Source of the DNA: Hypoxylon rubiginosum
Taxonomy: Eukaryota > Ascomycota > Sordariomycetes > Xylariales > Hypoxylaceae
NCBI GenBank assembly: GCA_902806565.1
Contig: CADCXA010000056.1
Span: forward strand, 1-64,000
Direction of reading: 5' to 3'
Length of the DNA stretch: 64,000 nt
In this document: piece by piece, positions 38,333-49,982 of the stretch
Numbering within the stretch: position 1 is the stretch's first letter
Layout: each line of letters begins with the position of its first letter
The notes under the pieces: model-generated
The model's database searches: none
Seen by the model: the letters and a program-made list of their open reading frames with translations, nothing else
What the model was told of the DNA's origin: nothing
Position numbers and translations under genes: made by a program

Positions 38333-40360
38333 TTATTCTTTCGAGGTAGGTTTTGCTGTCGTTTCGGCATCGCTTGAGTCCACGTTTCCTTTTTCTTGCT
38401 TGACCTCCTTTAGATTCCTCCATCCCATTCCCCACCCACTACAGAATGCGCAACATGCCGCTGCTAGCTGAAGATACTGAGAAACGAGTTAGTCTACATG
38501 AGCTGTTAGTATAATCGAAGAGAACTAACAAATACGTGGCTGATCGCCTCGTTGTAAGCTAATATGGCTCCTTCCACCTGATCTGGGGAGATAACCCCTG
38601 ATATCTCGGTCACGCCGGTATCGATCAGCAGGCTTGGATCGATGCCTGGAGCGAACTTCGCCAGAGCCCCCCCTATGGAACTTGTGAAGATGGTCTTCGC
38701 GATAGCCGAAAAGAACGCGCCACCCAGCAGTTGAGAGAACATAGCGTACGCGGTCGCGATCGAGGCGTCCTCTCTAGGTACGTTGGCTTGCATAGCCGTG
38801 ACGAGCTAGGTGAATACGAGAATTAGCACAGCCCTGTTGTGAGATCTGCTTGCCTTGCTCTCTTGTCACTTACCAGCTGCAGGACGAAACCTCGGCCTGC
38901 GCCCATCAAGATCTGGTACCCAATTATCTCTCCCAGCGAACTGGTTGGAGAGAAGGTTGATGTTAAACCAGCCCCGACCGCTACCAACGCGTTTCCCGCG
39001 ATAACCTCTGGAAGGTAATACCCGGTCTTTTGGACGATCGCTCCGCATGCCACCGATGCGACAAGTTGAGATAGAATTAGAGGGAGGATCATTACGCCGC
39101 TTTGTAGAGCGCTCGTGTCCTTGATAGCCTGGAACCAGACGGGCAGCCAATACAGCGCCGTTAGGGTGCCGCCGCTTTGCGCGAACGAGGTTATGGTGAT
39201 CATGACGTTGATCCGGTTGCGTAATAGCCGGGGCGGTAGTAGAGCCGACTCCCCCTTATACACGAACCAGCCGCCGACGACCATGAAGGTTACCACTCCG
39301 CCGCAGATTAGCCCGACGACTGTCGCTGAGTTCCAGGGATATTCGGTGCCGCCCCATTGCAATCCAATCAAGAGCATGATGGAAGCCGCGGCGAAAGCGA
39401 CGAAGCCGACGAAATCAATGTCGAGGATCTTCTCTGATAGCGACATCTGTTTCTTTGATAACGTCGGTATAGGTAATCTAACTACGAATAGGAAGAGGAA
39501 AACGACCAAGCCCCCGATAGGTAGATTACTAAAAAATGGTTGGCTCAGGTTAGCTGAAGAAGTAGAGCCGAGGACGGGTTACTCACATGTAGAAGCACCA
39601 GCGCCACGTTATCTCCTGCGTCAGAGCACCGCCTATCAGGGGTCCCGCCGCTTGGCCGACGGCAAAGCAGCCCAGAATGATGCCGTTTAGAAAGGATCTT
39701 TCTGCTATCGGCACGGTAGCGGCGACGATGGTCGAAGCCCCATTTAAGATCCCCGAGCCTCCTATGCCACTTATTGCCCTTGCTATGACAAGCATCATGG
39801 AAGATGTCGACAGAGCGGCGAGCAGGGACCCGATCTCGAAGATTATAATAAAGATAACAAACACGACCTTAATGCGAAAAGACTTATAGAGCTTCCCGAC
39901 GAAGGGCACCATGACGCAGCTGTGCCGAATATGTTAGTGTCGAGCTCTAGATTGTGTGTGGAGGGGGCTTGCAACTAACTTGGCTATCAAGTAGGCCGAA
40001 GAATACCAGCCAACATCATCCACGGTGTCAAACTCGGCCGTGATCGCGGGGATCGCCTATAAGGAATGTAAGCGGTGGAAGTATCAGGAAAACTAGAACG
40101 GCAATCCTTACGGTTCCTAGGGTGGTGGAATTGAAAGCGTTCAAGATAACTCCCAAGGTCACGGAAGTCATCAGCACATAGAAAGCCCAGCCCTGTAGTT
40201 GACCGGGCTTGGTCTTGCTCCCGTTTGGATCGTCATTCTGTATTCCGAGGTCGGTTTCGCCATCGTCTCGACCTTCAAGCTCGGAAGCGCCAGGTTCGGT
40301 CTTCGTATCGTCTTTATTATGACCGGACTCAACGTCTTGGAGTAGATGCCGATCGCGCAT
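38333..40360 (-). CDS. MFS drug:H+ antiporter, 14-TM (DHA2) type
   Basis: Six exons, 40360-40112, 40056-39980, 39919-39587, 39528-38874, 38805-38530 and 38476-38333, join without a break to 577 residues; all introns are GT-AG, 53-68 bp. After an acidic, hydrophilic N-terminus of about 60 residues, multiple membrane segments follow. Motifs typical of fungal DHA2 exporters are WYSSAYLIAN, FVGKLY, RAISGIGGSGILNGA, motif C as GQAAGPLIGGALTQ and FYINLPIGG. The C-terminal VTAMQANVPREDASIATA is also typical. Such proteins sit in the plasma membrane and expel toxic compounds or secondary metabolites. The gene is divergently paired with a Zn2Cys6 regulator that starts 551 bp away, so regulation by that factor is likely. 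The substrate cannot be predicted. Confidence 0.93.
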
Positions 40361-40911
40361 GTTTACGAAGTAGGCGAGGGCCTTGTAGTTGTCACCTCGT
40401 AGCCGCCGACTATTCAGATATCGTGTCGGCTTCCGAGCTCAGCGACGATAGGCAGTATCTAGACATATTGAAGCGAATATATACAATACGCTGCAACTAG
40501 GCCTCACCCTAACAGGAAAATTGAAAAGGCCGTCAAGCCTCCAACAAGCCGGGGGTAGAGATAGGTTATGACTTGAACTTGTCCTCGGTCCGTTTCGGTC
40601 TTTCGGGCTTTATGTTTAATGTCCGTGATTATCGGGTCACATCTACCTGCGTAAGGTGGTAAATTGTTACTGGTCTACCGTCTCTAGGCCATGCCAACTA
40701 GCAGCAATTAAGTAGCGAGTACATCTTGCATCTTTGCTTATGGGCGTCGGAGACCGGGAAATATCTTCAAACCCCGACTAATTGTGAGAGGCTCGAAGGA
40801 CCACCCAGTTCTACTAATCTTTGCCACGGTTCACAGCTTAGGCTTTGAAAAGTCCGCCGGCGATTGAAAAACTACAGCGTTTCGTACCTATTGCCTGTAT
40901 ACCCGTTGGTG
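40361..40911. promoter_or_regulatory. Shared divergent promoter of MFS exporter and Zn2Cys6 regulator
   Basis: The two start codons point away from each other across 551 bp. An inverted CCG-TTT-CGG site lies at 40590-40598, close to the middle; inverted CCG/CGG half-sites are the standard targets of binuclear zinc cluster dimers. Binding is inference. Confidence 0.4.
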
Positions 40912-43725
40912 ATGCTGATGGACAAACCGAGGAACGCCACCGTCGCTAAATGGGGTGCTGCATGTTCTCCATGTGCTCTCGCGAAAGCCAAGTGCTTGCG
41001 ATCTAGCGAGGCACGAGGAGCTCGATGCGATAGGCAAGTCTACCCTACGATAGCTCCCTTGCTAAGTGAAATCTCAATCTAGTATCGCTGTCTAGACTTG
41101 TTTACTAATAGTTCACTTGAGGACGTAGGTGTGCACGCTTGCAGAAAGAATGTGTCAACCAAGTACACAGGCCGAGAAAGAAGCGACAGAGTAGACCTTC
41201 GTAAGTTTTATCGTACCAATCGTATCCTATACATACCTAGACCGACCTATCTTTCAAAGCTTCGGCGGCTAAGGCATGTGTTTATCGCTATGAAACATCC
41301 TCGCCTGTATCAGGTAGGGACGTATGTGAGAACAAGTGCCACAACGCCGTCTCGGTAGAAATCAAATTCCTTAAATTATTATACCACACGAGAAAGTAAC
41401 CTAATAGGGGCTGACGATATTGTTTACGTCGTAGAAAGACGGCACAGCTTGAGGAGCGACTCAATAGCCTCGTCGACTTCATCAAAGCCACCAATTCAGA
41501 TGTCCCTAGCTCGCTACGACGCGCCTCTGAAGTTAGCCAGGCCAATGAAGAGACAACACCGCCACAAGGTCGAGAACGGGCTCTGAGCGACAGCCAAAGT
41601 CAAACTCTGAGTCCCGACTATGAATCGTCAAGCGCGATTCCTAGTTTCTATAACCAACATGCTCCCCGTATATGTGTCTGTCGTGCTCAAGCAGGCGAGG
41701 TCCCCGATCCTCTCGAGCCTGACGAAGTCTTATTGTCAATGTTCGTCAACAGGCTCATGCCGAACTACCCGTTTGTTGCACTTCCGCCGGGCATTACTGC
41801 ATCTGAACTAGCATCAAAGCGACCCTTCTTACTCGCCGTAATCAGGATGGTCGCATCCTATCGAAACCTCAGGTCGATGAGGTCTCAGAACTACTTCATA
41901 ATGAGACACCTATCCGAGCAGATGCTGATGCGTTCGGAACGGTCTCTAGAGATGCTCCAGGCCATCCTTCTGGTATTAGGAAGCTATCAGTACCACTGCA
42001 TGATACACGCGCAGATGAACAACCTCATCGCATTAGCGCAGAGTCTAGTAGCGGACCTTGGCCTCAATAAACTCCCTGACCTACAGGAGAGGACGAAGTT
42101 ATTGGCGTCAAGCCCCGAAGGCCCGCGTGTCAGAACGAACGACGAGAGGAGAGCACTCTGCGGCGTTTGGTATATGACCTCGATGTAAGTAACGATGACG
42201 ATGCCTTACTTTCCCTAACTTATTATTTCGAGCAACCGAAGAGGCGGTGACGAAATATACTGTCCGTCTTCTATCATCTCCCTGCCTCTTTCATTTCTCT
42301 TTTCCACCTCTATTTCTTTGACTGTAGCTGAGATCGTCAGCATCGGGACCTGGACTCGGTATATTTTGGGCATCTATAATTTTCGTGTCCCTGTTTCTAA
42401 GCCACCAAATATGCTAGCTGTGTCTCGAAGAACACTGACGCTCACATGGAAGCAGTATTTCGCTCGCATTCCAACGAATCGACTCTCCCAAGTATTCGCT
42501 CTATATCGATCAATGTCTCAAAGAAATCGAGGCTGATAATGAGTACGAGACTGACTCGGTTCTCGTCTATCTACTCCGTGCTCAACATCTCTCCGAGCGG
42601 ATCGCTCAGCTGCACTGCAAGGAACAAGCCGGGAATGAATCTACGGCAATCGCCCGCGCACCAGTGAGTGCTTACTCGGGCATGTTCCATACCGAATTAG
42701 AGAAATTTAAGGCGTCACTACCTCAAAATTTAATATCGAATAGTTCGTCATCCGTACCCCCCTTTTTTATCCTTTAGAAAGCTGCTGCTGACGAAGGCAT
42801 GATAGAACTCATCATGTTGCACATCAACACCACTGCTTTGCGCTTATGGGAGCCGCCGAAGATCGATGCGGCCTTGCTGGAGAGAATATCGAATTCCCTG
42901 GCGTCGCTTTCTCTAGACTCGGCCTCTTCACTGGATGTTTTCTACCGATCCAGTCGCGCGCTCAAGTCATGGTTCGATTTCTGGCTGTCCATCGACGTCA
43001 CCGATTACTTCGTCCTGCCTATGCCGGCGTCTGCTCAGCTCATTAATGCCGTCATAATGCTGGCCCGCTGGTCTAAGCTCTCCAGCCCTAGCCCGAATCG
43101 ACCAACAACCTCGACTACGGGTGCCCCGGCAACAATACCCCAGATGGTACGGGATGATCCGGGTTGTAGCACCGCCGCCCTAGCTCCCGCCCCGGTTCTC
43201 AGGGCCAAGGACATAGACCCCGCGATCCCGGGTGCGGTCCGCGCCATCAGAAGCCACTTGCTTTCCCAGCCGGAACTCCAGATCGACGTTCCCGTGATCC
43301 TCCAGGCTATGGCGGCACGGTTCGAGCAAGCACGCGAAGTCAGCGCGAGGCGGAGCGGCGGCACCGTATGGGAAAACGACATATGGGACCTCGCAGCGAG
43401 AAAAATAAGGGGCACCCGCTTCAAGCTAGAGAGATGGGCCGAGTTGGTAGCTGCTGCGGGGGCCGAGAGTCGTAGGCCTGAGTCGTCGACAAATGCCAGT
43501 ACCGCCGGGGAACCGGATGTAACCAGTAGCCATGGCGTGGAAGGAAATTGGCCCATGGAGCCTCAGGACATGGATATCTGCATCAACGAAGACGGGTGGA
43601 ATTCCGGCAACCCTTGGGAGAGCGATTTCTTTGATGTGTTAAGTCTCGATCAGAACTTCTTCTTCGATGGCCCGGGAGACTATGGCACCGCCGTTTTGAA
43701 TAGTCTTGGCAATCCAGGGGCTTGA
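40912..43725 (+). CDS. Zn2Cys6 transcription factor beside the MFS exporter
   Basis: Five exons, 40912-41033, 41129-41200, 41435-42184, 42453-42663 and 42778-43725, give 700 residues. The zinc cluster is perfect only when intron 1 is spliced with a GC donor (AG|GCAAGT at 41034, acceptor GTAG at 41128): Cys18-x2-Cys21-x6-Cys28-x10-Cys39-x2-Cys42-x6-Cys49. The basic linker HRPRKKRQSRPS then leads directly into the coiled coil KTAQLEERLNSLVDF across a long intron (234 bp). The middle region (SMFVNRLMPNYPFVALPP; RALCGVWYMTS; IDSPKYSLYIDQCLKE) matches the pattern of fungal regulators near export and metabolic genes. Intron 3 is also long (268 bp). The C-terminal part is acidic with Trp and Asp, a possible activation domain. 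It probably controls the divergent MFS gene. Confidence 0.88.
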
Positions 43726-44351
43726 AGAGGCAGACTTTGTGTCTGCAACTTTGTGGTGCGCTGTAGTTTATCTCGGGACCGAAAAGGAAGTAGACTTATA
43801 GTGGCTCTTGTACGTTTGGTTAAGACAATCAGAGGATGTGAGGCTTTGCTATTAGCCTAGCTACTTATTCCAATGATGCTGTGCTCGACCACTACCTATT
43901 CAGGAGGTAAGTGCTTACGTGACTGTCTTTTCGAATTACAAAGGGGCAGTAGCTAGGGGCAAACACGAACGTCCGTGCTATATACCTTGGTAAAGTCGTG
44001 GCCTACTGCCTTTGTATATTCTATGTTCTTTCTTTTAATCCAAGGAGACTGGTTGTCCAACCGTTTTCTCCCGCAGAGGTTCTTAAACAGGGGCTGCAAG
44101 GGATATCTGATTATCTATCTACTGTACTTAAAATAACATTTCGATGGCAAATTGGACGTTTTGTCCCCGACGATAACCATTAGATATATTAAGAACAAAG
44201 AGTAGCAAATATTCGCACATGCCTACCATTTTCCACGTTGGGTCGGGGTTGCTTTGCTATTGCTCTGAAATTTCCCCAAAGTATCTCTCTTCTACCTTTC
44301 TTCCGACGAAGAATTTGCTACCGCTGTTCCCTTTCAGAAATTATAGGCGGG
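43726..44351. other. Intergenic region
   Basis: 3' flank of the regulator and promoter of the copper transporter. No gene recognised. Confidence 0.5.
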
Positions 44352-45210
44352 ATGACGGTGCCAATGTCTACAGGGACTATGACGATGTCTATGTCGTCCG
44401 CTGAGCACTCGAACTTCGAATTCACAAAGCCGACTTCTAGTGCTGCAATGGGTGGCACGGATGATATGGGAGGCATGGGGAACATGGGAGGTGATGGTGA
44501 CATGGGGAATACGGATATGTCAGGGGGAACCTGCAACGTCTCAGTAAGGCGTGTGTCCTTACTATTCGCATTACGGATCTCTCAAATTTCTGTCACTAAT
44601 ATAACTATGCGAACCTCTAGATGCTCTGGAACTGGAACACGATTGACGCTTGCTTCCTCTCAGACTCGTGGCAGATCAAATCCAGTAGCGGGTTCGCAGC
44701 CCTCTGTATCGGCGCCGCCCTCCTCGTAGTACTAATGGAGTTCCTACGTCGCGCCGCTACCATATACGACGAGCAACTAGTCCGCAAGCATCAGAAGGCG
44801 GCGACGGCCCTCGCTGCGACTGTTCCAGCAAATAGTTCCTCGGAGACGGCGAACGGGTCTCTCATTGCGAAAGAGAAACCCCTGGCTCTGGCAGCAAACA
44901 CTGTACCGTACCGACCGACTCCCTGGCAACAGGCCATCCGCGCCTTATTACACACGCTCCATTTCGCTCTTGCCTATTGGATCATGCTCCTTGCCATGTA
45001 TTACAATGGGTATATTATCATTTGCATCTTTCTCGGTGCTTTTATCGGCTTCTTCGCGTTTCAATGGGAACACATCGGTCCCCCGTGAGTAGAAACCCTC
45101 AGGATATCTAGCGTTTTCGATGGTATATATACTAATGCCACCATTTTAAAAGAAACAGCGGCGAAGCTAGCATGGCAATTCGACGAGACGTCATTGGTTG
45201 TCATGGTTGA
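44352..45210 (+). CDS. Ctr-family copper transporter
   Basis: Exons 44352-44543, 44621-45084 and 45153-45210 give 237 residues. Ctr proteins form trimers that carry Cu(I) across the plasma or vacuolar membrane. The N-terminus is rich in Met and Gly with repeated MGG, MGN and MS motifs, the usual extracellular copper-binding segment, followed by CNVSMLWNWNT. Three membrane segments follow: one at SGFAALCIGAALLVVLMEF, one with the diagnostic MxxxM selectivity motif as MLLAM, and the last with GxxxG as GAFIG. Between TM1 and TM2 is a cytosolic loop of about 70 residues. The last exon adds a short tail ending CHG, a possible metal-handling Cys-His end. The ATG at 44352 removes a long unrelated upstream frame. 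Confidence 0.93.
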
Positions 45211-45784
45211 GTCGTACGGAACCGCACCTACGAGCGAGTTCCGTAAGGTGCTGGGAGACCCGATTTTGATGGCGGCATCCTGACTGAGTACCGGTAATCG
45301 AAACAACATACATTTCAGGTTGGGGATTAGGGAGACTCAACAAGGATTTCGAGGTTTAGTAGAAGATTCAGATTCGGATATATAGGTTTCCATATCGACT
45401 ATCTGTTCTTTAGGATACCTACCTCGGTAGATATGCTCGTATTATCTAAATGCAGACGAGTGTCGATTGTACTCGAACACGGGATATCGCAGTAGAAGTC
45501 CACTCGAATCACAAGTGAATCATTGTATCATTAATGAGCCCTAGAGTAACGCTCGAGTTCGTTGATTTGCGTAAATCATTTACCCTTGTTCCTTAATCCA
45601 GCAGCGCATTTTTCAACGCCCATGCCGTGAATGCCGAATTACCTAGAGTACAGTCTTGCAATACTATCAGATGCCAAACGTAGCTTAGCTACCATACCAA
45701 CCGCTCGAACATCCGACGAAGGATTGAGATCGGAAAGGAGGCCCGAGATTCGATACCTCGCCGTTTCAGGTCCCATCATGTCAT
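45211..45784. other. Intergenic region between convergent genes
   Basis: 3' flanks of the copper transporter and of STI1. No gene recognised. Confidence 0.5.
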
Positions 45785-47747
45785 TTATCGTCCGACGCGA
45801 ATGACACCAGCCGCAGTCAGTTTCTGGATGTTGGAGCGCACGCTCGGGTTACGCATATGCTCCTGCAGTGCGGCAGGATCAGACTGAGCCTGCTGGAGAA
45901 TAGACTGCATGACAGGGTCTTGCATGATGCTCATGATCTATATTAAACAGGTTAGTTGTCTGAAATATGGTGGCGCTTCATAGAACACGTCCAAGCGCAC
46001 TCACCTCCGGGTCTTTCATAAGTCGCTCTCGCGTCTGGTCCTCGGTCTCGTTCTCCCGGGCGGAGTACATTGCTTCCAAGGCCTTCTGTTGCTGCTGGTC
46101 GATTTCTCTCGCGTTGGCGTTGTTGTAGTGCTCGTTATCTACCACAGTAGCGTCACTGCACGCGTCGATACACTTGGAGTAGTCACGCATGCCGAAAAAG
46201 ATTTGGGCCTTGCGTATGTACGCTCTGATAAACTTGGGGTCCTTCTTAATGGCCATGTTGCAGTCTTCTAGAGCACTCGGAAACTCAAACAGCTTGATGA
46301 AGGCCGCCGCGCGGTTGCTATACCCTCGGGGATCCTCCGGGGAACGCTTGATCATCTCCGAGTAGGCGGCGACGGCGCCGGGGAAGTCTTGCGCCTTGAA
46401 CTTCTTATTTCCCTCCTCGCGAGCCTCTTCGGCCTTGGCCGGGTCAAGATAGGCCTTTTTGGCCTCGTCGATCTTTCTGCGCTCGGCAGAGCGGAGCTTG
46501 TTGACGGTATCGGGTGTTCGGTGCTCGGTAAGCGACTTCTGATAGTTCTCAACTGCCAATGCGAGGTCGCCAAGCTTCTCGTAGGCCGTACCGATGCGCG
46601 CGTACGACTTGGCAATCATCTTGAAGTCAGCATAGATCTGGCGACCCTCGTCAATAGCCTTGGTGCAAGTATCGACGCATGCCTGGTAGTCCCCCTTTTC
46701 AAAGTAGGCAGCGCCGAGGTTGTTAAGATAGGTGATGTCCTTGTGTAGCTCCCAAGCTTTGCTGTAGTGCTTGATGGCCTCGTCGAAGTTGCGCTTCTTG
46801 TAGTTCTCGGTACCCAATGCCTTCTCCTTGTCGGCCTCCTCCTTTGCCTTCTTCTTTGCCAGTTCCTCCTCGTCTACCTCGGGCTCGGGCTCGGGCTCAG
46901 GAGCTTTGGCCGGCTCGGGTTTGTATTGGGGTTTGGAGTCCGCCGGCGTAAGATCTGGCATTTCGACATCCTCCTCAGCCTCCCTCGCACTAGAAGACGA
47001 AGCCGCGGCGGCGCCCGGGATATCGCCTGGTCCTCCCATCTGCATGTCGATACCCATGAGAACGCCCAGCACCTGAATCATTCGAGGATCGCTGAACAGG
47101 TCTTGGGTGTTTTGGGGGTTCGTCTGTATGGCCTGGATCTTTGCGATGAAGGCCGGGTCGGCAAAGTAGCCGCTGGTCTTGGGATTGTTCATAAGCTTCT
47201 GGAGGAGGTTGGGGTCGCTAAACATCTTGCCGATTCCGCCAGAAGGGTCACCACCCAGACCAGCGCCGGCCTCTTGCTCCATTGCTCTCTGGACGGAAGC
47301 AAGCGAGCTCTTTAAGCCGGCGTTGTTCGGATCGTGCTTGAGGCCCTCTTCGTAGGCGTCACTCGCGCCTAGGAGGTCGCCGGAGCCGTGCAGAGCTGCG
47401 CCCTTTCGTCCCCATCCTCTCGGCCAGTCTGGCTTGATCTCGGTGGTCTTCTCGGCATCCTTCAAGGCGCCAGCCCAGTCCTTCTTGGAGGCGTAGGCAG
47501 CGGATCGGTTGCTGTATAAGATGTGGTTGCTCGGGTCGATAGAGATGGCCTTGGTGAAGGCGTCACTGGCAGTAAATTGTTAGCTTAACCGTCTTTAGTC
47601 GCTCCAGGGACTGTACTTCCGCAGAGTGACAGTACGTATGTGGATAGAGGTACAGAAAGCAAACGGGAATACTTACACAGCCTCGTCGAACTTCTTTTCG
47701 GCGATGGCCTTATTGCCTAGAGCCTTGAGCTCGTCTACAGAGGCCAT
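45785..47747 (-). CDS. STI1: Hsp70/Hsp90-organising co-chaperone Sti1 (Hop)
   Basis: Sti1 bridges Hsp70 and Hsp90 in the cytosol so that client proteins pass from one to the other. Exons 47747-47677, 47565-46005 and 45937-45785 give 594 residues, the expected length. Order of parts: TPR1 (about 4-105, starting ASVDELKALGNKAIAEKKF), DP1 with repeated Asp-Pro and Leu/Met helices (about 130-205), an acidic/Lys linker, TPR2A (about 275-390), TPR2B (about 400-520, with YSNRAAAFIKL) and the C-terminal DP2 (MSIMQDPVMQSIL...DPAALQEHMRNP). Start context and the MASVDELK opening are typical. It shares a divergent 604-bp spacer with RPC34. An imperfect heat-shock element upstream would fit the known heat induction of this gene in yeast. 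Confidence 0.97.
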
Positions 47748-48351
47748 GGCGAGTCGTATTCTTTTGCTTGAGATAGATCGTATGTATTGTGCAGATGAAC
47801 TTTGGAAACTAGGTAGGACGGGAAATCTACGAGACTTGTGTTACAACAGGAGAAAAGGTTGTGAAGATTTGTTTGGTAAACATTGGAATGGGAGCGCTGG
47901 GACTCTGATCTTTTTAGGGCTGAATGCGTCTGAATTCGAGAGCTTTCCACGCCTTCTACGGTGGGGTACTGGCTGCATTATCACTACCTAGGTACCTATA
48001 GCACTAGGGATAGGGAGCATCGACCCGATAAGATCGATAAGATCGATAAGGATAAGAAATTATTATTCTTGTTATTCTTGTATGTAGGTTAACCTCTGCG
48101 CGGGGCACGTTTTGGTCATCCAATTCTTCAAACTTCGTTAAAGCCATGAGTCGTCGCTGGTTTTAAGAAACGCGTACTTAATAAACGAAGAGCGTAAATT
48201 AATACTTACATGTACCAGTGCCTATTAAGTGAATGGGAGTCAAGATATTTCTCTACACTTCAAAATCCCGTCTCTTCGCCGCCCTTCGACTTCGCCTTCA
48301 CCACTTAAAAAACCCCGGCATCACCTAAGCCACTCGTCACCGTACGGCAAG
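47748..48351. other. Divergent spacer between STI1 and RPC34
   Basis: It contains a CTACCTAGGTACCTA palindrome at about 47986, a GATCGATAAGATCGATAAGGATAAG run at about 48030-48055 and TTATTCTTGTTATTCTTG duplication at 48063. No gene recognised. Confidence 0.5.
47934..47948 (-). promoter_or_regulatory. Imperfect heat-shock element upstream of STI1
   Basis: Three adjacent pentamers ATTCG AGAGC TTTCC approximate nTTCn-nGAAn-nTTCn with one mismatch (GAG for GAA), about 190 bp upstream of the STI1 start. Hsf1 control of STI1 is established in yeast; here it is inferred from this site alone. Confidence 0.3.
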
Positions 48352-49476
48352 ATGGACGACCAGACCTCCATTCTCAAATCTCAGCTCTACGATGCTTGCC
48401 AAGATGCTTGTAGCAATAACCCGGACAAGCTGTTCTCCCAGGAGGACCTCATGGGTCTCGGCGTCCTTCCTCCCAAAGACGTCAAGAAGCTGTTACAGAT
48501 CATCCAGCTCCTGACCAAGGAGCGCCTCCTCGCGCCCGTCCATTTCCACAACAGTCTCGCATGGCGGCTTCGCTCCGAGGCCGACGCCGCCAAGTACAAG
48601 CAGCTCACCACCGAGGATCAGATGCTCGTATACGAGATCATCGATCTGGCCGGTGCCGAGGGCGCCTGGCAGCAGGACATCAAGAAGCGCCTCAATCTGC
48701 AAGACATTGCCCTGCGCAAGGCCCTTAAGGAGCTCGAGTCCAAGCGCTTCATCCACCAGTTCACCACCGTCGAGAATGCCACCAAGAAGATGTGGATCAA
48801 GACCGGCTTGCAACCCTCCGCCCGCGCCACTGGCGGCCCCTGGTTTACCGACCAGTACCTGGACGAGGCTTTCATCGACGTGCTGCAATCTGTTGTCATG
48901 CGCCTCATAAAGGAGAAGGGGAGCTACCGGAGCACCGGCGAACGGAGCGCGGCCCGAAGCGTCAGCCCCGTCCTGCCAAAGAAGGGTGTCATCCGAGGCG
49001 GCATGTCCGAGGCTGCTATCAAGAGCAAGAAGCGCTCCGTCGATGCCATGTCCAGGGATGACGCCGCCGCCGCGGCTGGCCCCGTCTCCAAGTTTCGCGG
49101 CGCCGTTCGTATACCCCTGCCCGCAGGCTATACCGACTACCCTACGACTGAAGACATCACGGCAAGCCTCGTCGAGTCCCAGGTTGCCAAGGGACAGCCC
49201 TTGAAGACCGAGCACGTGCAAGAACTGATCGACATCCTGGTCTGGGAGAACCGGATCGAGGAGGTCAGAATGGGCGACCAAGTCGGCTACAGGGCCGTAC
49301 GCATCTCGAAGCAGAATCCCGAGTACGTAAAGGTCGACAGCGAGGATTTCTGGGAACCGAGAACTAATGGTTTGACGACCGTGCCTTGCGGTAAATGTCC
49401 CGTCTTTGAACTTTGCGAGGAGGGTGGTCCAGTTTGGGCGGGAGGGTGCGAATACTTCGACAAATGGTTAGCATAG
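48352..49476 (+). CDS. RPC34: RNA polymerase III subunit C34 (RPC6)
   Basis: This subunit belongs to the Pol III C82/C34/C31 heterotrimer, which opens promoter DNA and contacts TFIIIB. A single exon of 374 residues starts at MDDQTSILKSQLYDAC; the frame upstream lacks an ATG. Winged-helix domains cover the N-terminal two thirds (VYEIIDLAGAEGAWQQDIKK, LKELESKRFI, KKMWIKTGL and WFTDQYLDEAFID are typical). The C-terminus has VPCGKCPVFELCEEGG...GGCEYF, four cysteines placed as in the family's iron-sulphur cluster motif. A Ser/Lys/Ala-rich linker (about 215-270) separates the second and third winged helices. A long antisense open frame across it is a codon-bias shadow. Confidence 0.95.
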   Translation: MDDQTSILKSQLYDACQDACSNNPDKLFSQEDLMGLGVLPPKDVKKLLQIIQLLTKERLLAPVHFHNSLAWRLRSEADAAKYKQLTTEDQMLVYEIIDLAGAEGAWQQDIKKRLNLQDIALRKALKELESKRFIHQFTTVENATKKMWIKTGLQPSARATGGPWFTDQYLDEAFIDVLQSVVMRLIKEKGSYRSTGERSAARSVSPVLPKKGVIRGGMSEAAIKSKKRSVDAMSRDDAAAAAGPVSKFRGAVRIPLPAGYTDYPTTEDITASLVESQVAKGQPLKTEHVQELIDILVWENRIEEVRMGDQVGYRAVRISKQNPEYVKVDSEDFWEPRTNGLTTVPCGKCPVFELCEEGGPVWAGGCEYFDKWLA

Positions 49477-49982
49477 CTTTACCGTCACCGGATATGGCAT
49501 TGCGATGGCGAATATTTCTTCCCCCTTTTTGATCTTTCTCCTACTTCTGCAACAGCATGGCATGGCGTTTATTGGATGAGGGCAAGTTACTACAAGGGCA
49601 AAGAAAAATATACGAGAGTACAAGAGCACAAGAGCACAAGCTGAATTGCATGCGTCTGTCTTAGAAATCCTCATGTCGGGTTAGAATCGCCAATACTGGG
49701 GCAGGGGCGTTTGCATTTACGAGATACCTAACGTGGCTGTTTCTACAGTTCATTGTATATACCGAGTGACTTCAATGCAAGATAAATGGTATTGGCAGCT
49801 ATCTAGCGTGTCAAAACTGGATGTTCTAATTATCTCGCGATCGGATCATCGCCCTAATTTTTCCTCGACCCTTTTTTTGCGTGGCGTACGCCCGTTTTAG
49901 AGAGAACGTAAGACAGCGAAGCACCGTTGTGCCGAGTTAAATGATACACGCAACAAAGATAGAAAGACCGACGGCTTTCCAC
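49477..49982. other. Intergenic region between convergent genes
   Basis: 3' flanks of RPC34 and of the cyclophilin gene. No gene recognised. Confidence 0.5.

Noticed and set aside
46767..47315. 182-codon open frame antisense to STI1
   Set aside because: Leu/Gly/Val-rich shadow of the repetitive acidic and Lys-rich coding strand; sense gene is certain.
48493..49281. 262-codon open frame antisense to RPC34
   Set aside because: It mirrors the strong codon bias of the sense gene and shows no recognisable protein features.
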